DNA of 17,031 bases from Pseudomonadota bacterium. Its GTDB lineage: Bacteria; Pseudomonadota; Alphaproteobacteria; Sphingomonadales; Sphingomonadaceae. The stretch's first letter is position 1, and the number at the start of each line of letters is the position of its first letter. The notes beneath the pieces were generated by a model that saw only the letters and a list, made by a program, of their open reading frames with translations, did not search any database and was not told where the DNA came from. The DNA is taken from the NCBI GenBank assembly GCA_023413015.1, contig JAEZQR010000124.1, positions 1 through 17,031 of the forward strand. The letters are read 5' to 3'. Shown here in pieces: positions 7,572-14,482 of this stretch. The position numbers and the translations under genes are program-made.

Positions 7572-9164
7572 CTATTTCACCATCCGGATCGAGGTGGGGA
7601 GGATGACCAGCCCGGCCTTCGCGAAGGTCGCGTCGCGCGTCAGGAGCGCGTTGTCGGAGTCGACGATCGGCAGCACCGCCACGCGCTGCAGATAGAGCTT
7701 CTCGATCTCGTCCCATTTGGCACAGGCGGCATCGCCGGTCAGCTCGTTGGCCTCGCGCGCGAGCCGTTCGACCTCGGGCATGCTCGTGTGCGGGAAGTTG
7801 AGACCGTTGGGCGGCGTCGGCCCGGACACGAAGCCGAGGAAACGGCTAGGGAGCGAGACGACGATCGGGACCCAGCTGATGTCGTAGTCGCTGGTTCCGA
7901 ACAGCACCTCGCCGACCTCGGCGCCGCCGACGCTGCGCGACCTGACCTCGGCGCCGATCGCCTTCCAGCGGCTGATGGCATATTCGGCCGCATAGGCCGA
8001 CGAGGTGGGATCGTTCAGGTCGCGGTCCCAGACGAGGCGCAACGACAGCCGCTTGCCGTCCTTGCGCCTGATGCCGTCGCGACCCCGCAGCCAGCCGGCG
8101 CGGTCGAGCAGCGCATTCGCGGCCGCGATGTCGTGGCGTGGCGCATTGCCAGCCATGATGTCGGCCGGGCAGGCCATCGGATCGGCGCCCGACAGACGGC
8201 GCGGCGCGAGGCCCATGCCGCCGGATGCGATCTTCGCGAGCTGTGGCACGTCGACGGCGAGCGCGAGCGCGCGGCGGACGCGCTCGTCGGCGGCGATGCG
8301 GCCCGGGGCGTGGTTGAACCACATCTGGATGGCAGGCGCGCGGCTGCCGACCGCCTTGAACCCGGCCGCCTCGACGCGGCGGCGGTCGGGGCCGGTCACT
8401 GGAGCGGTGGTCAGCTCGCCGGCGAGCAGCAGGTTGGCGGCGGTGGTCGGGTTGGGAACGATCCGGACGACGATCGACTTCGGCACGCCAGGCGTCGTCG
8501 AGGTCGTACCTTCGCTTCCCCAGCGGTAGCCGTCGCGGCGGGTGAAGACATAGCGGCTGTTGGCGACCGCCTGCGTGAGGCGGAACAGGCCGGTCCCGTC
8601 GGTGCCGTGCGCGAGGCGCGAACGGTCCTCGAGGCCGCGCCGGCACACGATCGACAGGCCGCCCGTCATGTGGACGAGGAAGCTGTAGGGCGACGGCGTG
8701 GTGAGCGTGATCGTCCGCGCCGCCCTGTCGACCGCGATCTTCGTGCCGAGCGGCATGCCGCCGCCGCCGAGCAGCGGCGACTGGTTCTTCGGATCGGCGA
8801 CATAGGCATAGTTCGCCGCGACGTCGTCGATCGTCAGCGGCGAGCCGTCGGCGCAGGTCACGCCTTCGCGGAGCTTGTAGGTGACGGAGCTGGGCGTCTG
8901 GACCCAGGACTCGGCAAGGCCGGGCCGCAGCTCGCCGTCGCTGCTGCGTGCGACCAGCCCCTCGTAGGCGAGGCTCAGCAGGAAGACCGGCGCGAAGGTC
9001 GCGGCCTGATGCGGGTCGAGATTGCCGGCATCAGCCGTGAGCGACAGCGTGAAGGTGTCGCCGTCGGCTCCGGATGCGACGCCGGCGGGTGAGCAGGCGC
9101 CGAGCAGAAGGCTCGCGGCCGCAGCGCCGACGACACCGGAGCGAAGGGCGCGAGCCGCGACCAA
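7572..9164 (-). CDS. ABC transporter substrate-binding lipoprotein (SBP family 5)
   Basis: A 530-residue extracytoplasmic solute-binding protein of the dipeptide/oligopeptide/nickel family. An N-terminal signal (basic residues, hydrophobic 11-21) ends in the lipobox LLGAC with the lipidated Cys24. The mature part shows family features: 'NLDPHQA' (48-54), 'YEGLVARSSDGELRPGLAESW' in pieces, 'YKLREGVTCADGSPLTIDDV' and a C-terminal 'VAVLPIVDSD'. It should capture the ligand in the periplasm and deliver it to the permeases; family members bind peptides, but also opines, sugars, nickel complexes and other amides, so the ligand cannot be read from sequence. No ATG is available; the start is TTG at 9164, five bases after the upstream stop codon, with a weak GGAT six bases before it. 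It lies between the amidohydrolase and permease genes in the same operon. Confidence 0.92.
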   Translation of the reverse strand: MVAARALRSGVVGAAAASLLLGACSPAGVASGADGDTFTLSLTADAGNLDPHQAATFAPVFLLSLAYEGLVARSSDGELRPGLAESWVQTPSSVTYKLREGVTCADGSPLTIDDVAANYAYVADPKNQSPLLGGGGMPLGTKIAVDRAARTITLTTPSPYSFLVHMTGGLSIVCRRGLEDRSRLAHGTDGTGLFRLTQAVANSRYVFTRRDGYRWGSEGTTSTTPGVPKSIVVRIVPNPTTAANLLLAGELTTAPVTGPDRRRVEAAGFKAVGSRAPAIQMWFNHAPGRIAADERVRRALALAVDVPQLAKIASGGMGLAPRRLSGADPMACPADIMAGNAPRHDIAAANALLDRAGWLRGRDGIRRKDGKRLSLRLVWDRDLNDPTSSAYAAEYAISRWKAIGAEVRSRSVGGAEVGEVLFGTSDYDISWVPIVVSLPSRFLGFVSGPTPPNGLNFPHTSMPEVERLAREANELTGDAACAKWDEIEKLYLQRVAVLPIVDSDNALLTRDATFAKAGLVILPTSIRMVK

Positions 9165-9168
9165 AGAT

Positions 9169-10374
9169 CTATCCGCGCGGCTCGATGAGACGGTCGACGA
9201 CGAACTGCAGATAAGTGGATGTGGCGGCCACCATCTGGTCGACCTCGACCCATTCGTCGAGGCTGTGCGCCTGATCGAGCAAGCCCGGCCCGAAGATCAC
9301 CACCGGCGCACCGAAATAGGCGGCGTCCGAGCTGGCCGGGAACCCTGTGATCGCCACGTCGGCGATGCCGGCGGTCCGGGCCGCATCCCGGAAGGCGGCG
9401 ATGATGCCCTGATCCTCGTTCTCGTAGGGATCGACAGTCCACCACGCGTCCGACAGCATCCAATCCGCCGCACCGCCGCGCAGGTTGAGCTCAGCGAGGA
9501 TCAGCTCGCGCGCCGAAGCCGGCGTCTCACCGGGCAGCAGGCGGCGGCTGATCTCGACCTCGCAGTTCGACGGCACGATGTTGGGCTTGAGCCCGCCACG
9601 GATGACGCCAACGTTGAGCACCGGGGCCCCTAGCAGCGGGTGGACCTTGTTGGTCAGCGCCTCTGCATGGTCGACGAAGGCGCGGAGCAGCTCGCCGGTA
9701 CGGATGATCGCGTTACGGCCCGCCCCCGGAACGCTGCCGTGCGTCGCCTGCCCCGTTACCGACAGCGTATAGGCCGCCAGCCCCTTGGCGGCGGTGCAGA
9801 TGCGCAGCTCGGTCGGCTCGCCGATCACCACGAGGTCGGTGGGCGGCAGTGACGAGCGCGCTTCCTTGGCGCCGTTCTGGCGATACTCCTCGTCGGCGAC
9901 GCCGGCGATCACCAACTCGCCCGCGAGCGTCGCGCCCACCGCGGCGAGGATTTCCGCCACCTCGATGTAGCAGGCAATCGCCGCCTTCATATCGCAGGCA
10001 CCGCGACCGTAGATCCGGCCCCCGTTCAGGCGCCCCGCGAACGGGCCGTCATAGCCGTCGACCTCGACCGTATCGAGGTGGCCGGCGAACACGACCGCCT
10101 TGCTCTTTGGCTGGCCAGCCACCGGCGACCTGGCAAGGACGTTGGCGCGGCCCGGCGCGAACTCGTCAACCTCGCACCGCCAGCCAAGGCGCGACAGCCG
10201 GTCGGCGACGTAATGAGCGGCGCGGATCTCACCCTTCCCCTCGGCCGCGCTTTCCCCGCCGAACGGATTGACGCTGGGGATGGCGATCAGGTCGAGCAGC
10301 GTCTTGGCAAGTCGATCCTCATCGAGGAGGTCTTGCAGCCTCGTTCCGTTCGCCAAAGCAGGTGCATTCTGCAT
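9169..10374 (-). CDS. M20-family metallo-amidohydrolase (ArgE/DapE/ACY1-like)
   Basis: A 401-residue cytoplasmic enzyme. The di-zinc site is complete: His99 and Asp101 in 'GHLDTV', Asp128 in 'GRGACDMK', the catalytic Glu162 and metal ligand Glu163 in 'ADEEY', Glu186 in 'IGEPTEL', and His370 near the end ('DQAHSLDEW'). 'THGSVPGAGRNAI' (211-223) belongs to the inserted dimerisation domain and carries its conserved His212. Family members remove the acyl group from N-acyl amino acids (ArgE, DapE, aminoacylase) or split amino-acid conjugates (plant auxin- and jasmonate-conjugate hydrolases). Here it sits just before the peptide importer and just after the BadH-like dehydrogenase in one operon, which favours cleavage of an imported N-acyl amino acid or short peptide conjugate. 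A GAGG ribosome-binding site precedes the ATG by seven bases. The exact substrate is unknown. Confidence 0.92.
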   Translation of the reverse strand: MQNAPALANGTRLQDLLDEDRLAKTLLDLIAIPSVNPFGGESAAEGKGEIRAAHYVADRLSRLGWRCEVDEFAPGRANVLARSPVAGQPKSKAVVFAGHLDTVEVDGYDGPFAGRLNGGRIYGRGACDMKAAIACYIEVAEILAAVGATLAGELVIAGVADEEYRQNGAKEARSSLPPTDLVVIGEPTELRICTAAKGLAAYTLSVTGQATHGSVPGAGRNAIIRTGELLRAFVDHAEALTNKVHPLLGAPVLNVGVIRGGLKPNIVPSNCEVEISRRLLPGETPASARELILAELNLRGGAADWMLSDAWWTVDPYENEDQGIIAAFRDAARTAGIADVAITGFPASSDAAYFGAPVVIFGPGLLDQAHSLDEWVEVDQMVAATSTYLQFVVDRLIEPRG

Positions 10375-10395
10375 GTCGGACCTCGCTTCCTTCGA

Positions 10396-11139
10396 TCAAC
10401 CGGCCATCGTCAGGCCGCCACTTACGCTGAGGATCTGGCCTGTCACGTGGCCCGGTTCCCCGGCGAAATAGGCGACGGCGGCGGCAACATCCTCGGGCCG
10501 CGCGAGCTTGCGAAGCGGCGTCGACTTGACGATCGCCTCCATCAGCCGGTCGACCGAAGGCTCGGTGCGCATTCCTTCGAGCAGCGGCGTCGCGGTCGGC
10601 CCCGGGCAGACGCAGTTGACGAGCACGTTATAGCGGGCCGCCTCGCGCGCGATCGCCTTGGTGAAGGCGATGGTACCCCCCTTACAGGCCGAATAGACCG
10701 CCTCGCCCGAAGAGCCGACGCGGCCAGCGTCGCTAGCGATGTTGATGATGCGCCCGCCGCGCTCCTTCATCATCGGCAGCGCTACGTGCGTCATGTTGAA
10801 CACGCCGATCAGGTTGATGCGGACGAGCGTGTCCCAGAGCGAGGGCTCGTTGTCGATGAACGGCTGCACGCGGTCCCAGCCGGCGTTGTTGACGACGATA
10901 TCGATCGGACCCAGCTCGCGCGCGAACCTGTCCATCGCGTCCGAGACCGCACCATAGCCACCGACATCGGCCTGAGCGCTCGCGACTTGGCTGCCGCCGT
11001 TTGGAGCGTCGCGATCGATGATCGCGACCTTCGCACCGTCGGCTGAAAGCCGCTCGACGATCGCCGCGCCGATGCCCTTGACGCCGCCGGTCACGACGGC
11101 GACACGGTCCTGTAGCGGCTTCATGCTCTGCGTCGACAT
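10396..11139 (-). CDS. Short-chain dehydrogenase resembling 2-hydroxycyclohexanecarboxyl-CoA dehydrogenase (BadH)
   Basis: A 247-residue classical SDR: TGGVKGIG cofactor loop (17-24), Asp42 after the second strand (prefers NAD), NNAG (84-87), and the catalytic Ser136, Tyr149 and Lys153 (YSACK). Beyond the general family it shares with BadH of Rhodopseudomonas palustris, as I remember that sequence, the stretches 'NNAGWD', 'NIASDAGRVGSSGEAVY' (BadH has R for the G), 'ACKGG', 'VCPGPT' and 'GQILSVSGGLTM' near the end. BadH oxidises the ring hydroxyl of 2-hydroxycyclohexanecarboxyl-CoA to the ketone before ring cleavage. The neighbours (ligase, hydratase, crotonase, acyl-CoA dehydrogenase) are the other steps of such a route, so oxidation of a cyclic 3-hydroxyacyl-CoA is likely. 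The ring size and substituents cannot be told. It starts 24 bases after the ligase gene, with GGAG before its ATG. Confidence 0.87.
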   Translation of the reverse strand: MSTQSMKPLQDRVAVVTGGVKGIGAAIVERLSADGAKVAIIDRDAPNGGSQVASAQADVGGYGAVSDAMDRFARELGPIDIVVNNAGWDRVQPFIDNEPSLWDTLVRINLIGVFNMTHVALPMMKERGGRIINIASDAGRVGSSGEAVYSACKGGTIAFTKAIAREAARYNVLVNCVCPGPTATPLLEGMRTEPSVDRLMEAIVKSTPLRKLARPEDVAAAVAYFAGEPGHVTGQILSVSGGLTMAG

Positions 11140-11163
11140 AGATGCTCCGTTTGCTGTCGTGGT

Positions 11164-12801
11164 TCAGACGGCCTGCGGCTCGGCGCCTCTGGACGGGCGC
11201 GGCGTCTCGAAGTCGATGGTGTCGGGTGTGACACCCAGTTCCTTGAGCCTGTACTTGGCCGGCTTCTCGGTCTCTGTGCGCGGGATGGCGTCGACGAGTC
11301 GGACGTAGCGCGGCACCATGTGGCGCGAGAGGCGCGACGCCGCCCAGTCGACGACATCCTGCGCTGCGAGCGCTGTGCCGGGGCGCGGCACCACGGTCAC
11401 CATCACCTCGTCCTCGGTCAGCTCGCTGGGGACCCCGTAGGCAGCGGCCTCGACGATGTCGGGATGATCGAGCAGCGCCTGTTCCAGATCAAAGGCGGAG
11501 ATGTTCTCGCCGCGCCGGCGGATCACGTCCTTGAGGCGGCCGACGAAGTAGAAGAAGCCGTCCTCGTCCCGGCGCACGAGGTCTCCGGTATGGAACCACA
11601 GATCCCGGAACGCCTCGACCGTGGCCGCCGGGTTTCCGTAGTAATCGGTCATGATGACGTGCGGCTCGTCGGCGCGGATGACGAGCTCACCCGCTTCGCC
11701 GTTTGGCGCCTCCAGTCCGAAGCGGTCGTGCACGCGCACGTCGAACGGCGGAACGGCACGGCCGCAGCTACCGGCGCGGCGCGGCTCGCCGGGCCGGTTG
11801 TAGAGCACGATGCCGGCGTCGCTCAGGCCGTAGACCTCGACCAGTTCGAGGTCGAAGCGGCGCTCAAACTCCTCGGCCCATAGCGGCGCCGGGACACCCC
11901 AGCCGAGCCTGACGGGATTATCGGCATCGGACGGCGACGGCGGCTGCTTGTAGAGCATCGTCAGCGTCGCCCCCATGTAGTCGAACAGGGTCGCGCCGTG
12001 TCGGCGGCAATCCGACCAGAATTTCGAAACAGAAAAGCGGGGTGCGAGCGCCGCAGTCCCGCCCGACGCGAGCGCCGCCGCGACCGTGAAGATCGCCCCG
12101 TCGGCATGGAACAGCGGAAACGGCGCGTAAAGCACGTCGTCCGGCCCGACGCCGAGCTGCTCGCAGAAGATCTGCGGCTGGCGAAGGACATACCGGTGCG
12201 GAATGCGGCAGGCCTTGCTCGGCCCGGTGCTACCGGAAGTGAACAGCAGCATCGCGGTCTCACCCGACTCGCTCGAAACCGGACGCACCTCGTCGGCGCA
12301 CGCGGTCAGCAGCTCGTCGAACGGCGTGACGCGCAGCCCCCGGAACAAGGTTGCGGCTGCAGCATCGCCACGCAGGATGACGTGCTTCAAGTGCGGAATG
12401 CGATCGCCCACCTCGGCGACGAGGGGCGCGAGCGCGCTGTCGACCAGAAGCATTTCGGCAGACGTGAGGTTGAGCGCATGTGCGAGCAGAGGTCCGCGGA
12501 AACCGGTATTGATGGGGACTTCAAGCGCGCCGATGCGGGTGAGAGCCAACCAGGTCACGACATAGTCGCAGCTCGTGTCGAACAGAACGCACACCGGCTG
12601 GCCGCGGCGCACGCCGAGGCTCGAAAGCCCCGCAGCGACCCGCGACGCACGCTCGTCGAGCTCGCGATAGGATAGGGTATCGCACTCGAACCGCAGTGCG
12701 ATCCGCTCCGGCGTCGCAGCTCCGCGGACGGCGAGAAGCTCCGCCAGATTGGTCGGTGCGCCCAAGAACCCTGCTCCGCCCATGCCGCTCAAGGCCGCCA
12801 T
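11164..12801 (-). CDS. Acyl-CoA ligase / AMP-dependent synthetase (ANL superfamily)
   Basis: A 545-residue adenylate-forming enzyme. Visible motifs: the phosphate loop 'FTSGSTGPSK' (187-196), 'YGLSDAG' (324-330), 'HTGDLV' with Asp407, 'GRLKDVIRRRGENIS' hinge region (421-434) and the C-terminal lysine region 'PRTETEKPAK' (507-516; Lys513 fits the catalytic position, although the usual Gly before it is Glu). It should convert a carboxylic acid plus ATP and CoA into the acyl-CoA and AMP. The overall pattern is like the CaiC/acyl-CoA ligase group rather than peptide synthetase domains; there is no carrier domain. The start overlaps the end of the hydratase gene by 13 bases, with GGAG before the ATG. 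In context it activates the acid freed by the hydrolases and feeds the beta-oxidation-type enzymes. The acid cannot be identified from sequence. Confidence 0.92.
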   Translation of the reverse strand: MAALSGMGGAGFLGAPTNLAELLAVRGAATPERIALRFECDTLSYRELDERASRVAAGLSSLGVRRGQPVCVLFDTSCDYVVTWLALTRIGALEVPINTGFRGPLLAHALNLTSAEMLLVDSALAPLVAEVGDRIPHLKHVILRGDAAAATLFRGLRVTPFDELLTACADEVRPVSSESGETAMLLFTSGSTGPSKACRIPHRYVLRQPQIFCEQLGVGPDDVLYAPFPLFHADGAIFTVAAALASGGTAALAPRFSVSKFWSDCRRHGATLFDYMGATLTMLYKQPPSPSDADNPVRLGWGVPAPLWAEEFERRFDLELVEVYGLSDAGIVLYNRPGEPRRAGSCGRAVPPFDVRVHDRFGLEAPNGEAGELVIRADEPHVIMTDYYGNPAATVEAFRDLWFHTGDLVRRDEDGFFYFVGRLKDVIRRRGENISAFDLEQALLDHPDIVEAAAYGVPSELTEDEVMVTVVPRPGTALAAQDVVDWAASRLSRHMVPRYVRLVDAIPRTETEKPAKYRLKELGVTPDTIDFETPRPSRGAEPQAV

Positions 12802-13604
12802 GCGGGTCTCCGCTTGGCAAAATAGGCGGCGATGCCCTCACGCCCCTCCGCCGAGCGGCGGGCTTCGACGCAGGCCAGCGCCTCGGCCTCCAGCGCCTCG
12901 CTGAACAGAGCTTCGAGGGGGCTGTTCAGCAACCGGCGCGTCGCGGCGACGGCGCCGGGGGCGCCGGCACACATCTCGATCGCCATTTCGGTTGCACGAG
13001 CGAGGAGACGCTCGGCGGGGACGATTTCCTCGACAAGTCCAGCCTCAAGACACCAATCCGCATTCCGGCTGCCCCCTGAGAGAAGCATGCGCCGCGCTCG
13101 CGACTGACCAACGAGCAGCGGCAGCAGCAGCGACGCGCCGTTTGTCGCCACCAGTCCCAGCCGTACCTCTGGCGTGGCGCAGACGAAGCCGGGTGCCGCC
13201 AGGCGGACATCGCACGCCAGCGCCAGCTCCAGTCCTGCTCCATAGGCCGGACCATTGAGTGCACAGATGACGGGTTTGGCCATGTCGAACAGCCTGGCCG
13301 TCACGCACTGAAGCGCGTCGATCGAGTGTGCGAAAGCCTCGTCGCTCGCGTCCCGCAGCCCCTTGAGGTCGTCGCCGCTGGAAAAGGAGCGCCCCTCGCC
13401 CGTCAGGATCACCGCGCGCACGGCATCCGCGCGGTCGAGACGCGCCAGTTCAGCCTCCAGCGCCACCAGGAGCGCGTCATCGAATGCATTATGGACGTGC
13501 GGCCGGTTGAGCCGAAGCGTCACGACAGGGCCGTCGGCCGACGTCAGGAGAATACCCCCGGCGCCACCCTCCATCCCTTCGACCGCTGGCAGGCTGGCAA
13601 CCAT
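12789..13604 (-). CDS. Enoyl-CoA hydratase (crotonase family, both catalytic glutamates present)
   Basis: A 271-residue crotonase-fold protein, first gene of the long minus-strand operon. The oxyanion-hole region is 'SFSSGDDLKG' (73-82) and 'NGPAYGAGLELAL' (117-129). Glu126 and Glu146 (in 'ATPEVRLG') are 20 residues apart, as are the two acid/base glutamates (144 and 164) of mammalian enoyl-CoA hydratase, so it can be expected to add water to a 2-enoyl-CoA. In a BadK/AliB-type route it would make the cyclic 3-hydroxyacyl-CoA used by the BadH-like dehydrogenase. The ATG at 13604 was chosen over a TTG at 13637: it has GAGAGG five bases before it, and the longer form would run into the operator region. 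It diverges from a second, catalytically different crotonase 74 bases away. Confidence 0.92.
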   Translation of the reverse strand: MVASLPAVEGMEGGAGGILLTSADGPVVTLRLNRPHVHNAFDDALLVALEAELARLDRADAVRAVILTGEGRSFSSGDDLKGLRDASDEAFAHSIDALQCVTARLFDMAKPVICALNGPAYGAGLELALACDVRLAAPGFVCATPEVRLGLVATNGASLLLPLLVGQSRARRMLLSGGSRNADWCLEAGLVEEIVPAERLLARATEMAIEMCAGAPGAVAATRRLLNSPLEALFSEALEAEALACVEARRSAEGREGIAAYFAKRRPAWRP

Positions 13605-13636
13605 TTTGCCTCTCGATTCCCCCGTTCTGCTGTGCA

Positions 13637-13666
13637 ATAGCTATCGATCGATCGATCGATTGGCAA
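13637..13666 (-). promoter_or_regulatory. Possible promoter of the nine-gene minus-strand operon
   Basis: On the reverse strand TTGCCA (13666-13661, five of six bases of the -35 consensus) is followed by the 18-bp operator palindrome and then AGCTAT (13642-13637), or TAGCTA one base earlier. The operator would fill the spacer exactly, so a bound repressor would block the polymerase. The -10 match is poor. I found no clear promoter for the plus-strand operon in the same 74 bases. Confidence 0.35.
13643..13660. promoter_or_regulatory. Putative TetR operator, site 3 (perfect 18-bp ATCG palindrome)
   Basis: ATCGATCGATCGATCGAT is a perfect palindrome in the 74 bases between the two divergent catabolic operons. 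It is the most complete of the three sites in the window. It lies four bases before the AAGGAG ribosome-binding site of the plus-strand crotonase gene (13665-13670), so one bound dimer or pair of dimers could control both directions. The link to the TetR protein is inferred. Confidence 0.65.
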
Positions 13667-13678
13667 GGAGCAAATTGG

Positions 13679-14482
13679 ATGTTTGATGGAAAATACGCGC
13701 GGCTGAACCCGACGCTGGACGAGAACGGGGTGCTCGAACTGGTGCTCAACGAGCCCGCGAAGCTCAACGCCGTCGACGGCGAGCTCCACAAAGCGCTGGC
13801 CGACGTCTGGCGCGTGATCGACGCCGATCCGCGCGTGCGCGCCGTGCTGCTGCGCGCCGAGGGCCGCGCTTTCTCGGCGGGCGGCGACCTCGACTGGGTG
13901 CACGAGCTTGCGACCGACTTCGGCGCCCGCGCGCGCGGCTTCCGCGAGGCGCGCGACCTCGTCCACAACATCGTCAACTGCGCCAAGCCGACCGTCTCGG
14001 CGATCAACGGCGTCGCGGTCGGCGCCGGGCTCGCGCTCGCGGTGCTGACCGACATCTCGATCGCCGGCAAGTCCGCGCTGCTGCTCGACGGGCATACACG
14101 GATCGGCGTCGCGGCCGGCGACCATGGCGTGCTGTCGTGGCCGATCCTCTGCGGCCTCGCACGTGCCCGCTATTATCTGCTGCTGTGCGACCGGCTCGAC
14201 GGCCAGACGGCAGCCGACATCGGTCTGGTCGCCCAGTGCGTCGAGGACGACCAGTTACTGGAGCGCGCGCGGTCGGTGGCGACGCGTCTGGCGACCGGAT
14301 CGCCGACCGCGATCCGCTGGACCAAGCACACGCTTAATCACTGGCTGCGCATGGCCGGGCCGGCGTTTGAGGCATCGCTCGCTGCCGAATTCCTCGGCTT
14401 CTCGGGTCCGGATGCGCTTGAAGGAATCACCGCGGTCAAGGAACGTCGCGAACCGAATTTCACCGGACCGACGGATGACTGA
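13679..14482 (+). CDS. Crotonase-family protein with His/Asp active site, possible ring-cleaving C-C hydrolase
   Basis: A 267-residue crotonase-fold protein: 'AFSAGGDLDW' (64-73) and 'NGVAVGAGLAL' (110-120) form the oxyanion-hole region. The two hydratase glutamates are replaced: Ala119 for the first, His139 for the second, at the same 20-residue spacing. His139 and Asp148 in 'DGHTRIGVAAGDH' are nine residues apart, the spacing of the His145/Asp154 pair in 6-oxocamphor hydrolase as I recall it, and the following 'SWPILCG...RYYLL' also resembles that enzyme. Crotonases with such sites split cyclic diketones or beta-keto-CoA rings by attack of water. In context it could perform the BadI-like ring opening after the BadH-like dehydrogenase. 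A plain hydratase or isomerase role is still possible, since many unstudied enoyl-CoA hydratase-like proteins share this motif. AAGGAG lies eight bases before the ATG. It heads the plus-strand operon. Confidence 0.85.
   Translation: MFDGKYARLNPTLDENGVLELVLNEPAKLNAVDGELHKALADVWRVIDADPRVRAVLLRAEGRAFSAGGDLDWVHELATDFGARARGFREARDLVHNIVNCAKPTVSAINGVAVGAGLALAVLTDISIAGKSALLLDGHTRIGVAAGDHGVLSWPILCGLARARYYLLLCDRLDGQTAADIGLVAQCVEDDQLLERARSVATRLATGSPTAIRWTKHTLNHWLRMAGPAFEASLAAEFLGFSGPDALEGITAVKERREPNFTGPTDD

Noticed and set aside
6592..7716. N-terminal extension of the permease-ATPase fusion to 1010 residues
   Set aside because: The extension is the DppB permease gene read in another frame and is Arg/Ala/Pro-rich. 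The real permease sequence begins at the ATG at 6591, which overlaps the DppB stop codon as expected.
7572..9164. Naming the importer as a dipeptide or nickel system
   Set aside because: Binding-protein family 5 covers many ligands and I see no ligand-specific motif, so only the transporter type is given.
14124..14474. N-terminal extension of the S45 acylase to 920 residues
   Set aside because: It overlaps the crotonase gene in another frame and would put the clear signal peptide in the middle of the protein. The ATG at 14475 gives a proper signal peptide at the start.
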